The notes under the pieces: model-generated
The model's input: only the letters and a program-made list of their open reading frames with translations
Told to the model about the DNA's origin: nothing
Database searches by the model: none
From: an uncultured Prevotellaceae bacterium
GTDB taxonomy: Bacteria > Bacteroidota > Bacteroidia > Bacteroidales > Muribaculaceae
NCBI GenBank assembly: GCA_947165485.1
Contig: CAMVAP010000028.1
Coordinates: 1-42,004, forward strand
Length of the DNA stretch: 42,004 bases
Direction: 5' to 3'
In this document: positions 35,410-42,004 of the stretch, in pieces
How the letters are laid out: each line of letters starts with the position of its first letter
Position numbering within the stretch: the first letter of the stretch is position 1
Made by a program: the position numbers and the translations under genes

Positions 35410-36210
35410 TCAAATGTTGAGCGTGAACGGGTCGGCGTCACGCCATGCGGGGAACTTCTCACGGAACTGCGCCAGCAGGGCGGGTGAGAGGTCGGCGGTA
35501 ATGACGGGACTGGTCATGCGCTGGGCGACAACCTTGCCCTTAAAGTCAATCACTAGCGAGGATCCCTCGGGGTATTCCACTCCGGCAGGATCGGTGCCAC
35601 AGCGGTTCACGCCACACACATAGCACTCGTTCTCCATCGCACGGGCTGTCAGCAGGGTGCGCCACACCTTTTCCCGCGACTTGGGCCAGTTGGCAATCAC
35701 CACTAGCAAGTCATAGTTGTTATTCACGTTGCGGCAAAAGATGGGGAAGCGCAGGTCATAGCACACCACAAACTTGATGTTAAAACCGCGAAACCGCACG
35801 ATGGGAGCTGCCGTCAGGCCGCGATTGAACACCTTGTCCTCACCGCCGAATGAGAATAGGTGACGCTTGTCATAGTAGGTCTCGTCACCGTTAGGCTCGA
35901 TAAAGAACGCGCGGTTGTAGAGTTGTGCGGCTGTGTTGGCCAGGAAACTGCCGATGATGCCCACGTGATACTCGTCGGCTAGTTGGCGCAGCTTCCTCAA
36001 CGTGTCGCCACTGTTCCATTCGGCAACGGCAACTGCCTGCTCACGGTCACCGGTCATGAAGCCGGTGGTGAACAGCTCGGGCAGGATGACCAGATCGGTG
36101 TCATCAGGCATGTTGCGCAGGTTGCGCTCCAGTTGGTTGAAATTGGCTTCACGGTCGCCCCAGGCAATGTCGTCCTCGATGAGCGTGACCCTCAGATTGC
36201 GTGAAATCAC
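35410..36210 (-). CDS. Nitrilase-superfamily amidohydrolase (omega-amidase-like)
   Basis: 266 residues. The catalytic triad is E45 (LPELFTTGF), K115 (YDKRHLFSF) and C150 (FVVCYDLRFP). The motif FSFGGEDKVFNRG and the overall length fit the YafV/Nit2 omega-amidase branch, which hydrolyses alpha-ketoglutaramate and related amides. Cytoplasmic. It starts 46 bp after the acyltransferase stop. Confidence 0.92.
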   Translation of the reverse strand: MISRNLRVTLIEDDIAWGDREANFNQLERNLRNMPDDTDLVILPELFTTGFMTGDREQAVAVAEWNSGDTLRKLRQLADEYHVGIIGSFLANTAAQLYNRAFFIEPNGDETYYDKRHLFSFGGEDKVFNRGLTAAPIVRFRGFNIKFVVCYDLRFPIFCRNVNNNYDLLVVIANWPKSREKVWRTLLTARAMENECYVCGVNRCGTDPAGVEYPEGSSLVIDFKGKVVAQRMTSPVITADLSPALLAQFREKFPAWRDADPFTLNI

Positions 36211-36256
36211 TTTTCAGTCAGTAGTTAAGAGTTAATAGTTCGCTAGTCTCCAATCA

Positions 36257-36805
36257 TTACTCCAGTCCGGTAACAAATTTCTCGTGGTACTTGCCGCTGC
36301 CGTGCTGGGCGAAGTACTGTTTGATGCGCAGCATGTCGGCATCGGCGTCATCGCTCAATGCCATCTCCTTGTCGATGCACACCACCTTGTTGTCGTAGTC
36401 AAAGTAGGCCAGCACGACGGGAACCTGTGCGTCACGGGCCATGAAGATGGCACCCTTGTGCCAGTTGGGGTTGGCGCTGCGTGTGCCCTCGGGTGTGACA
36501 CCGATGGCGAGCTTGGGCGTGGTGTTGTAGGCCTCGACAATCGACTGGGTGAGGTTGCCGTGCTGACGGCGATTGACAGGAATACCGCCCAGACCCCGCA
36601 GCAGATAGCCTAGTGGAAAGAAGAACCAGGTGTCCTTCATCAGGAATCCCGCCTTCATGCCCACCGAGTGTATAGCCAGTTCGCCTAGGATAAAATCCCA
36701 GTTACTGGTGTGGGGGGCGATGATGATGATGCACTTGTCGGGCATCGTGAGGTTGACCTTGAAGGTCCACCCAGCTTTTTTTAATATCCAACCAGAGAGG
36801 TTCAT
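36257..36805 (-). CDS. 1-acylglycerol-3-phosphate acyltransferase-like protein
   Basis: 182 residues, shorter than a typical PlsC. The acyltransferase HX4D motif is H32 to D37 (APHTSNWDF), followed by GGIPVNRRQHGNLTQ and GVTPEGTRS, the equivalents of the PlsC substrate-binding blocks. It probably acylates a lysophospholipid or a similar acceptor at the inner membrane, with no obvious transmembrane helix. Neighbouring genes do not identify the lipid. Confidence 0.88.
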   Translation of the reverse strand: MNLSGWILKKAGWTFKVNLTMPDKCIIIIAPHTSNWDFILGELAIHSVGMKAGFLMKDTWFFFPLGYLLRGLGGIPVNRRQHGNLTQSIVEAYNTTPKLAIGVTPEGTRSANPNWHKGAIFMARDAQVPVVLAYFDYDNKVVCIDKEMALSDDADADMLRIKQYFAQHGSGKYHEKFVTGLE

Positions 36806-36838
36806 TAACAGTGGCGTGTTTGACTTGGGGAAAGGGGG

Positions 36839-37171
36839 TTATTTCTTGGAGGGCATGAGCTCGTTCATGCGTTTGGCGATGTTGGCCACCTCGGCACGGA
36901 AGTACTCGCTCAGTTCCTTCTCACACTGCTTGAAGAACGCGCGACGCGCCTTGTTGTATTCCTTGCGGTTGGCAAAATCTTTCACCTTCTTGCCAAACTG
37001 GTTGCTCACCCGGTTGATGGCCTCTTGCTGCAACAGGGCCGTATCAATGATGATGCTGTCCCATTCCTCACGCTTATCGGCACCAAAGGCTGATTCTGCA
37101 AAGATGCACTCGCCTGCAATGTCGCCACAGGCATTCTGGATCGCTTTCTTGATCTGTCGTTTACTTGCCAT
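36839..37171 (-). CDS. Small conserved hypothetical protein
   Basis: 110 residues, mostly helical and highly charged, with two cysteines in the first third (NACGDIAGECIFAE). No signal peptide and no recognised domain. The basic C-terminus (NRKEYNKARRAFFKQCEKEL) could touch nucleic acid, which is speculation. It is the first gene of the cluster acyltransferase-nitrilase-U32, 33 bp before the next start, and diverges from the tRNA-Glu pair. Confidence 0.75.
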   Translation of the reverse strand: MASKRQIKKAIQNACGDIAGECIFAESAFGADKREEWDSIIIDTALLQQEAINRVSNQFGKKVKDFANRKEYNKARRAFFKQCEKELSEYFRAEVANIAKRMNELMPSKK

Positions 37172-37331
37172 AATACTTAGTTAGTAAGAGAATAATACTT
37201 AATGATTGTTTTAATAATCCGCTAAGGTACAATTTTTATCTCTATTTAACGGCTCTTGAGCCAAGAAAAATGCCGAAAATTATCAAAATCTCATTTTTGG
37301 GGCCTCCAGATGAAAAAAAGTGCCAAAAAAA

Positions 37332-37362
37332 TTTGTCAGTTCAAAAAAAGGCAGTAATTTTG
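37332..37362 (+). promoter_or_regulatory. Promoter of the tRNA-Glu pair
   Basis: TTTG (37332-37335), 19-bp gap, TAATTTTG (37355-37362). The expected start is a few bases before the first tRNA at 37377. Confidence 0.75.
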
Positions 37363-37376
37363 CATCGCTTTTAAAG

Positions 37377-37452
37377 GGAGATATCGTCTAGTGGTCTAGG
37401 ACGCCGCCCTCTCACGGCGGAAACCAGGGTTCGAGTCCCTGTTTCTCTACCA
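37377..37452 (+). tRNA. tRNA-Glu (CTC), first copy
   Basis: Full cloverleaf with anticodon loop CTCTCAC (anticodon CTC), anticodon stem CCGCC/GGCGG, T-arm around GGTTCGAGTCC, and encoded CCA at the 3' end. The acceptor stem has a G:T pair at 1:72 and a T:T mismatch at 6:67, shared by the second copy. Identical in sequence to the tRNA 121 bp downstream. Confidence 0.93.
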
Positions 37453-37456
37453 AGCG

Positions 37457-37490
37457 AAGCCTTCACCCAACCACGAGCGAGGGCTTTATT
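37457..37490 (+). terminator. Hairpin between the two tRNA-Glu genes
   Basis: Stem aagccttc/gagggctt with a T-rich tail (TATT). It resembles the terminator after the second copy, so the duplicated unit seems to include its own terminator, now sitting inside the array. Confidence 0.6.
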
Positions 37491-37497
37491 AATCGAC

Positions 37498-37573
37498 GGA
37501 GATATCGTCTAGTGGTCTAGGACGCCGCCCTCTCACGGCGGAAACCAGGGTTCGAGTCCCTGTTTCTCTACCA
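37498..37573 (+). tRNA. tRNA-Glu (CTC), second copy
   Basis: Identical to the copy at 37377-37452, including the encoded CCA. The 45-bp spacer separating them has no promoter of its own, so read-through from the first promoter is needed. Confidence 0.93.
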
Positions 37574-37579
37574 AGCAAG

Positions 37580-37613
37580 AGCCTTCAGCAGCAATGTTGA
37601 GGGCTTTTGTTTT
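37580..37613 (+). terminator. Terminator of the tRNA-Glu pair
   Basis: Stem agccttca/tgagggct (one G:T pair), 10-base loop, followed by TTTGTTTT. Confidence 0.75.
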
Positions 37614-37643
37614 ATTCCCCTCCCAAAACAATCAATATCTATG

Positions 37644-37831
37644 ATGAAGGGGCTGTGTCATAATTGATAAGTTGCAATTCTAACCGCCCTGCGGGCGGGA
37701 AATTATTCAAATTATAATTAAATTGATATAAATATAAAATAATAATTAATTTTAATTTAAAAATTTGATAAATTTCCCGTGCGTTAGCACGGTAATATTA
37801 TTGAGTCGCAATTATGACACAGCCTCTTCAT
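37644..37831. mobile_element. 188-bp MITE of a second type (GGCTGTGTCATAAT ends)
   Basis: Terminal inverted repeats match at 22 of 23 positions (atgaag, then A or G, then GGCTGTGTCATAATTG). No target duplication is evident. The core at 37682-37792 has the same two hairpins as the 162-bp MITEs (CCGCCCTG/CGGGCGG and CCGTGC-GTTA-GCACGG) around a longer, AT-rich centre. A further partial end (aattatgacacagtcc) lies at 37846-37861. The rest of the gap to 37926 holds a TCGGGC/GCCCGA hairpin that may terminate the transporter gene. Confidence 0.8.
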
Positions 37832-37926
37832 AAAAACATGATGCGGAATTATGACACAGTCCGTTGGCTCTGTCAAGTTATCAGTATCTCGGGCGATAGC
37901 CCGATTTGAGTCTCAGGCGTTGGTTA

Positions 37927-39276
37927 TCATATTGCCCAGATTAATAGGCCAGCGCAGATGATGACACCTGTCACGAGAAGATCGATAAGGCAGTAGCCCA
38001 TGATGTCTTTTGCGTCAAGGCGGGCAATCGCCAGGGCAGGCAGTGCCCAGAACGGTTGTATCAGATTGGTCCACGCGTCGCCCCATGATATGGCCATGCC
38101 CGTCAAGCCGGGATCCACACCTAGGTTGGCTCCAGCTGTGAACATGATGGGCGCCTGCACAGCCCAGTGGCCACCGCCACTCGGTACAAACATGTTGAGC
38201 ACCGCGGCACAAAGGAAGGTGAGCAACGGATAAGTGACGGGATTGCTGATGCGGATGCAAGCCTCGGCCATGACACCCCCCAGGCTGATACCGCTCACGC
38301 CGATACCTGTAATGATGCCCATGATGCCAGCATAGAAAGGAAACTGCAAGATGATGCCTGCGGCACCAGTGGTCGCTTTCCCAAAGGCACGCACGTAATC
38401 GACCGGAGTGGAATGCAGCAAGAGTCCCAGGGCGAGGAATATCATGATGACTCCGCCCAGGTCAAGACCAGCACCACGCACGGCGAGATGTATCACGAGA
38501 TAGGCCACGAGCATCAGCGCTACGAGCCACGACAGCAACCTGCTATGTTCGAGCCGCTGTGCTGGGGTCTTGGCTTCTTGGGAAGAGGCCACGGTTGCGA
38601 TATGGTCATCGTCCTTCAGCAGCGCCGGGTCAATGGTGAGGATGCCTTTCTTGGGGTGCATCAGGGAGTTAGCGACGGTAATACCGATGATCACTACCAG
38701 GACGGTCATCAGATTGTGCCAATTTAAGATGGTTTGCGCCAGTGGCACAGGGTCGGTCAGCGCGCCACTGGTGGCCAATGCAAGTGCCTCGCCAGGAGTG
38801 GCCATTGTCAAGGGAATGGAGCCCGAGATACCGGCATGCCACACCACAAAGCCGCTGTAGGCCGATGCGATAAGTAGCCTATAATCTACATCAGAACGCT
38901 GACGGGCTATTGCCTTGGCAAACACAACACCCACGATAAGGCCAAAGCCCCAGTTGAGCCAGCAGGATATTGCCGACACCACAGTCACCAAGGCAATCGC
39001 CGCAGGAGCACTCTGCGGCAGGCGGGCCATGGCATCAATGCCTCGCTTGACAACCGGTGCTGCGGCCAGGGTTGACCCGCACACAAGAACTAGGGCCATC
39101 TGCATGGCAAACGCCAGCAGGTTCCATACGCCGCCACCCCAGTGCTCAATCACCTCAAGAGGCGTCTGGTGACACAATGGCATCGCCACTATCGCGGCCA
39201 CAAAGGTGAGCAGTATAGCGAATATAAAAGGTTCTGGCAACCAACGTTGCACTAATCGCACACAGAATTTTATCAT
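37927..39276 (-). CDS. atoE: AtoE-type short-chain fatty acid transporter
   Basis: 449 residues, very hydrophobic, with roughly 10-12 membrane segments. RLVQRWLPEPFIFAILLTFVAAIVAM at the N-terminus, SAISCWLNWGFGLIVGVVFAKAIAR, and VPSGGGHWAVQAPIM near the C-terminus are AtoE/TIGR00366 features. It would move acetate, butyrate or acetoacetate across the inner membrane, reasonable for a gut fermenter. It stands alone, with a MITE downstream and a tRNA fragment upstream. A TACTTTTG box at 39311-39304 (minus) is a possible -7 element. Confidence 0.93.
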   Translation of the reverse strand: MIKFCVRLVQRWLPEPFIFAILLTFVAAIVAMPLCHQTPLEVIEHWGGGVWNLLAFAMQMALVLVCGSTLAAAPVVKRGIDAMARLPQSAPAAIALVTVVSAISCWLNWGFGLIVGVVFAKAIARQRSDVDYRLLIASAYSGFVVWHAGISGSIPLTMATPGEALALATSGALTDPVPLAQTILNWHNLMTVLVVIIGITVANSLMHPKKGILTIDPALLKDDDHIATVASSQEAKTPAQRLEHSRLLSWLVALMLVAYLVIHLAVRGAGLDLGGVIMIFLALGLLLHSTPVDYVRAFGKATTGAAGIILQFPFYAGIMGIITGIGVSGISLGGVMAEACIRISNPVTYPLLTFLCAAVLNMFVPSGGGHWAVQAPIMFTAGANLGVDPGLTGMAISWGDAWTNLIQPFWALPALAIARLDAKDIMGYCLIDLLVTGVIICAGLLIWAI

Positions 39277-39448
39277 TTTTATCCTTTTTTTGTTTTAGTG
39301 CCGCAAAAGTAATATTTATTTGCCAAATCTTATCCAGTTAAACTATGGTTTTCACCTAAAAAATGAATCCATAGGTCAGAACAGATGTTGTTGCAAATCG
39401 CAGTTGCCGTACTTTTTCTCATGCAACTCTCGTTACTCTAAAAAATAA

Positions 39449-39493
39449 AAAGTGTTGAATCACAAGACTTAATCTCTTGTTTTTCAACACTTT
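39449..39493 (-). terminator. Terminator of the interrupted tRNA-Gly
   Basis: An 11-bp outer stem (aaagtgttgaa, ttcaacacttt) with an inner acaaga/tcttgt stem. Read on the minus strand it is followed by TTATTTTTTA. It lies 9 bp beyond the tRNA 3' end and remains from the original tRNA gene. Confidence 0.75.
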
Positions 39494-39502
39494 CCTGAGT
39501 TG

Positions 39503-39548
39503 AGCGGTAGACGGGACTCGAACCCGCGGCCCTCAGCTTGGGAAGCTT
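39503..39548 (-). pseudogene. 3' fragment of tRNA-Gly (CCC): left attachment site of an integrated element
   Basis: On the minus strand the anticodon loop TTCCCAA (anticodon CCC), the 3' anticodon strand GCTGA, the variable loop, the T-arm GCGGG-TTCGAGT-CCCGT and acceptor strand CTACCGC are all intact. The 5' anticodon strand reads CAAGC instead of the TCAGC needed to pair, and no D-arm or 5' acceptor strand follows. The gene has been split in the anticodon stem-loop, the classic target of tyrosine integrases. The element's own att copy should restore an intact tRNA (5' end GCGGTAG) at its far end, right of this window. Confidence 0.85.
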
Positions 39549-39636
39549 GAAATTCTTAACACAAAGCAGTGTTAATAAATAAGTTAACTATATCAAACTT
39601 TTGAAATCGCAAGTATAGTCGCAAGTGCGATTCTGT

Positions 39637-40014
39637 TCATTTCTTCAGCAAAGCGTTCTCTCGGCGCAACGCGTCAAGCTCCAGTTCCAGCTTCTCGATG
39701 CGTGCCTCCCGCTTCTCCAGCAGTTTGAACAGGCGGTCAATCATCATCTTGTCGGTAATTTCCTGCGGAACCTCCTCCTCTGGTTCCTCGGCTGTTCCCG
39801 GCATCGGCTCGAAGGACACATATTTATCTATGTCGTGGATGTCCAAGACCTCCTTGACCTTCTCAATAAAAGCCTCGGATGTTGAAACCTTGCCGCTCTC
39901 CATTTTGGAGATGAAGCCCTGGGGGAAACCCGTCAGGTGCGCGAGCTCCTTTTGCGTCATTTTTCTCTCTGCCCTAATTGTTTGAATGTCAAGACGTCTT
40001 GTTAGCTTGCTCAT
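39637..40014 (-). CDS. XRE-family repressor with C-terminal coiled coil
   Basis: 125 residues. The N-terminal helix-turn-helix (RAERKMTQKELAHLTGFPQGFISKMESGKVSTSEAFIEKVKEVL) is a Cro/C1-type HTH_3 domain. The C-terminus (DKMMIDRLFKLLEKREARIEKLELELDALRRENALLKK) is a coiled coil for oligomerisation. There is no LexA-like peptidase domain, so induction by self-cleavage is unlikely. It faces away from the replication genes across an operator-rich region, as a lysogeny repressor would. It may act with further regulators outside the window. Confidence 0.85.
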   Translation of the reverse strand: MSKLTRRLDIQTIRAERKMTQKELAHLTGFPQGFISKMESGKVSTSEAFIEKVKEVLDIHDIDKYVSFEPMPGTAEEPEEEVPQEITDKMMIDRLFKLLEKREARIEKLELELDALRRENALLKK

Positions 40015-40017
40015 AAT

Positions 40018-40188
40018 TTACCAAAAATTTTTCTTCAAATTTTTGTTATTTACTTGGTAAAAAGTTGGTATATTTGCCGTCACCAAATAGAAAATAACAA
40101 ATATTTGGTTATTATTTTCACCACAAAGGTAATTATTTTTTCCATCATGGCAAAAATTTTTACCATATATTTTTAAAAATTTAATTTT
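40018..40188. promoter_or_regulatory. Divergent switch region with palindromic operators
   Basis: Two perfect inverted repeats are present: TTACCAA (40018-40024) with TTGGTAA (40054-40060), and ACCAAATA (40082-40089) with TATTTGGT (40102-40109). Further half-sites occur at 40065 and 40160. A leftward promoter for the repressor reads TTTG (40154-40151), 19-bp gap, TACCTTTG (40131-40124). A rightward -7 candidate TATATTTG is at 40069-40076. The operators lie between and next to these promoters, as in a phage genetic switch. Confidence 0.65.
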
Positions 40189-40425
40189 ATGTATCAGACT
40201 TTGATCGAACTTTACAACAAGGAAAAGGAGAAGCCCACACCAGCGGAACTCTTCATCAGAGAGGTGGCAAAGGTAAGCCACAGAGCTCTACCGACCGTGT
40301 ACAAATGGGTCACTGGAAAGACCCAGCCGGACACATACATCAAACAGAAACTATCCAGGCACTTCAATATCCCCGTCGAGAATTTGTTCCCTGGAACAAC
40401 ACCCCAAGACGATGAACAGCGCTGA
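40189..40425 (+). CDS. Small Cro-like HTH protein
   Basis: 78 residues. The segment PTPAELFIREVAKVSHRALPTVYKWVTGKTQPDTYIKQKLSRHFNIPVENLFP has the five-helix spacing of a Cro/C1 domain, with LPTVYKWVTGKTQPD as the recognition region. It starts the rightward early transcript and overlaps the next gene by 14 bp. It may oppose the leftward repressor. Confidence 0.75.
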   Translation: MYQTLIELYNKEKEKPTPAELFIREVAKVSHRALPTVYKWVTGKTQPDTYIKQKLSRHFNIPVENLFPGTTPQDDEQR

Positions 40426-40609
40426 ACCCAACATAGTCATGTCAAGCAGGTACTCCATAGACGAGACCTGCGCTTTCCTCGGCGTACACCGTCACACGCT
40501 TCGCCGCTATACCAAAAGGGGAAAGATCCGTTGCGGCTTCCACCGCATCAACGGCAGGAAGTTCTATCTCGGCAGTGAAATCCTGCGCTTCTGGCGCTCC
40601 CAACTCTGA
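40412..40609 (+). CDS. Excisionase/MerR-like HTH protein
   Basis: 65 residues. YSIDETCAFLGVHRHTLRRYTKRGKIRCGFHRINGRKFYLGSEILRFWRSQ is an HTH_17/excisionase-type winged helix, in which a helix-turn-helix is followed by a GRKFY wing. A shorter start at 40439 (MSSRYSI) is also possible. It may direct excision or act as an early regulator. It overlaps the Cro-like gene and ends 5 bp before the next. Confidence 0.82.
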   Translation: MNSAEPNIVMSSRYSIDETCAFLGVHRHTLRRYTKRGKIRCGFHRINGRKFYLGSEILRFWRSQL

Positions 40610-40614
40610 AGGCC

Positions 40615-41430
40615 ATGCTCAACGTCGGGAAAATATTCATTCCACGTCGCATCCGTGACCACTGGCTATGGCACGACGCAAAGAAGTACCTGCGCTGGAA
40701 CGATCTCGTCATGGAGGCCGCATGGCAACCAATGCCGGCAGTGTTCGGCAACTCCCGCTTCATGCTCCAACGCGGCCAGCTCGTGACCAGCGTGAGACTG
40801 CTCATGCACCGCTGGGGTACCAACAGCCGGTACGTCACCGACTTCCTCACGCTTCTCGAAGCTGAGAACATGATCTCTTGCGAAAGGACCAGAACCTACA
40901 CCGTCATCACCATCATCGGATATGATGAAGACCAGCGAGGTGCAGACAACGGCAATTACGGTGAAAGCCCCCCACCTGAAACGGCTGACCCGCAACACAA
41001 GCGGTTACACCAAGAGCGACGCGAAGGGTCACCTTTAAAAGAAGATAATAATATAAATAATAAAACAATAAACTCTTCCTCTATACCCGTGGAGGAGCAA
41101 AACCAGAAATTTGCAGAATCAATTAAAGAAAACGATCTTGCCATTGACAGGGCGATGGTCACGCTGAGGTGCGACAAGGAGAAAGTGCTGGAGCTGCTCG
41201 AACTGTTCGTCAACGACGTCAACTTCTCTTCAAAGAGACACGCGGACTTCAGCGACTTCAGCGGCCACTTCATCAATTGGTCAAGAGAATTTTTAAGAAA
41301 GGAGAAGAAATATGGAAACGGAAAAACCAAACAAACCGGCTCAGGAGGAAATGCCCAGGATAAATATGCGGCTCGTAGAGGAGTTGACGCGAAAGATCAC
41401 ACGGCGGAGGATTACGGTGACACGTTTTAG
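40615..41430 (+). CDS. Phage replication initiator-like protein
   Basis: 271 residues. The N-terminal part (IFIPRRIRDHWLWHDAKKYLRWNDLVMEAAW, RGQLVTSVRLLMHRWGTNSRYVTDFLTLLEAENMISCE) is a winged-helix domain typical of phage replisome organisers. A low-complexity linker (NNINNKTINSSS) precedes a DUF7833-like C-terminal block (FSDFSGHFINWSREFLRKEKKYGNG). Position before a DnaC-type loader supports a role in starting replication. The last 119 bp overlap the next gene in another frame. Confidence 0.75.
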   Translation: MLNVGKIFIPRRIRDHWLWHDAKKYLRWNDLVMEAAWQPMPAVFGNSRFMLQRGQLVTSVRLLMHRWGTNSRYVTDFLTLLEAENMISCERTRTYTVITIIGYDEDQRGADNGNYGESPPPETADPQHKRLHQERREGSPLKEDNNINNKTINSSSIPVEEQNQKFAESIKENDLAIDRAMVTLRCDKEKVLELLELFVNDVNFSSKRHADFSDFSGHFINWSREFLRKEKKYGNGKTKQTGSGGNAQDKYAARRGVDAKDHTAEDYGDTF

Positions 41431-42004
41431 GTTCAACATGGAATTCAGCCTGGCTTTCCATGTGCTGGCGGCCCACTATTCGCTCGTGGTCAAGAACCGG
41501 CATGGCAACCCCGTTTTTGACGCGAACACCCAGCAAAACCTGATTGAGCTGGCAAAGTACCTCACGCAGGAAGACCCGAAGTTCGGCGTGATGCTGTGCG
41601 GCACGTGCGGCAACGGCAAGACCACCCTGCTCTACACCCTGCAAAGCGCCATCAACGACCTGAACCACAAAGGCCATTTCGACTTTCTCGGCAGTGATTT
41701 CCACGTCGGCATCCAGATCATCGACGCCAAGGAGATCGTCCAGATCGCCCGTGACCTCGACAGGCTCCAGTCGCTCAGGACGCAACAGATGCTCGCCATC
41801 GACGACCTGGGCAACGAGCCCACAGAGATACTCGACTACGGAAACGTGCTCAGCCCCGTTGTCGATCTGCTGGAGTACCGCTACAACCGCCAGCTGTTCA
41901 CCGCAGTCACCACCAACCTCACCTCCAAGGAGATCAGGGAGAAGTACGGCGCACGCATCGCCGACCGCTTCAACGAGATGCTGGAGGTCATCAGATTCAA
42001 GGAT
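41312..42004 (+). CDS. DnaC/IstB-type AAA+ helicase loader (partial, runs off right edge)
   Basis: 231 residues are visible with no stop. Start 41312 is favoured by AAGGAGA six bases upstream; ATG 41351 is a second choice. Walker A is GTCGNGKTT at residues 97-105, Walker B is LAIDD at 161-165, and TTNLT is a sensor-1 candidate. It would load the replicative helicase at the element's origin, together with the preceding protein. The overlap with that gene is 119 bp, unusually long. Confidence 0.85.
   Translation, partial: METEKPNKPAQEEMPRINMRLVEELTRKITRRRITVTRFRFNMEFSLAFHVLAAHYSLVVKNRHGNPVFDANTQQNLIELAKYLTQEDPKFGVMLCGTCGNGKTTLLYTLQSAINDLNHKGHFDFLGSDFHVGIQIIDAKEIVQIARDLDRLQSLRTQQMLAIDDLGNEPTEILDYGNVLSPVVDLLEYRYNRQLFTAVTTNLTSKEIREKYGARIADRFNEMLEVIRFKD

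Larger units (their letters stand above)
39549..42004 (+). mobile_element. Left end of an integrated element, probably a prophage (partial)
   Basis: Starts at the broken tRNA-Gly and runs off the right edge. The gene order is repressor (leftward), operator region, Cro-like, excisionase-like HTH, replication initiator-like, DnaC-type loader. This is the early region of a temperate phage. No integrase, structural or conjugation gene is visible here, so an integrative plasmid-like element is not excluded. Confidence 0.75.

Noticed and set aside
39503-39548. Functional tRNA-Gly gene
   Set aside because: D-arm and 5' acceptor strand are missing and the anticodon stem is mismatched, so it cannot fold.

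Overview
This window looks like a chromosome segment from a gut-type Bacteroidales bacterium. The evidence is a SusC/SusD outer-membrane import pair, many lipoproteins with Bacteroidetes-style signal peptides, start codons that mostly lack Shine-Dalgarno sequences, and recurring promoters of the form TTTG (or TTG), a 19-20 bp gap, then TAnnTTTG. I cannot name the genus from sequence alone.

Layout. The left edge (1-120) holds a 60-bp tandem repeat. Leftward housekeeping genes follow: priA, a GT4 glycosyltransferase, an initiator tRNA, class I fumarase and an RluA-type pseudouridine synthase. At 6.9-16.9 kb is a rightward accessory locus: a long structured leader, a SusC-like receptor, a SusD-like lipoprotein, a lipoprotein metallopeptidase with HEFAH, a DUF4302-type lipoprotein, an attenuator-like hairpin, and a secreted protein ending in a type I dockerin. 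Next come a TIGR04076-type small protein, engB, and a secreted GH2 enzyme bracketed by GGGACA palindromes. An ATP-grasp-like protein and a VanY-type carboxypeptidase follow.

From 22.6 to 28.8 kb, msrA, a DUF2520 gene, maf, an exported unknown and a FecBCD/BtuFCD-type ABC importer lie between two inverted copies of a 162-bp MITE, each flanked by an 8-bp target duplication. Next to the right-hand MITE is an orphan dockerin fragment (28892-29026) that still has a terminator. Beyond it are a double-psi-barrel-like exported protein, an S41 protease with a dCMP deaminase, an OmpA-type lipoprotein, and a leftward four-gene cluster (unknown, acyltransferase, nitrilase, U32 peptidase). Two identical tRNA-Glu(CTC) genes, a second MITE type and a short-chain fatty acid transporter complete the chromosomal part.

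The right edge (about 39549-42004) is the start of an integrated element, most likely a prophage. It begins inside a tRNA-Gly(CCC) gene of which only the 3' part remains here. It carries a divergent repressor/Cro-like switch with palindromic operators, an excisionase-like HTH protein, a replication protein, and a DnaC-type helicase loader cut by the window end.

The SusC/SusD/metallopeptidase/DUF4302/dockerin locus is the best candidate for a poorly understood system. It reads as a nutrient-capture unit with a surface protease but no glycoside hydrolase, so its substrate may be a protein or peptide. That is inference.
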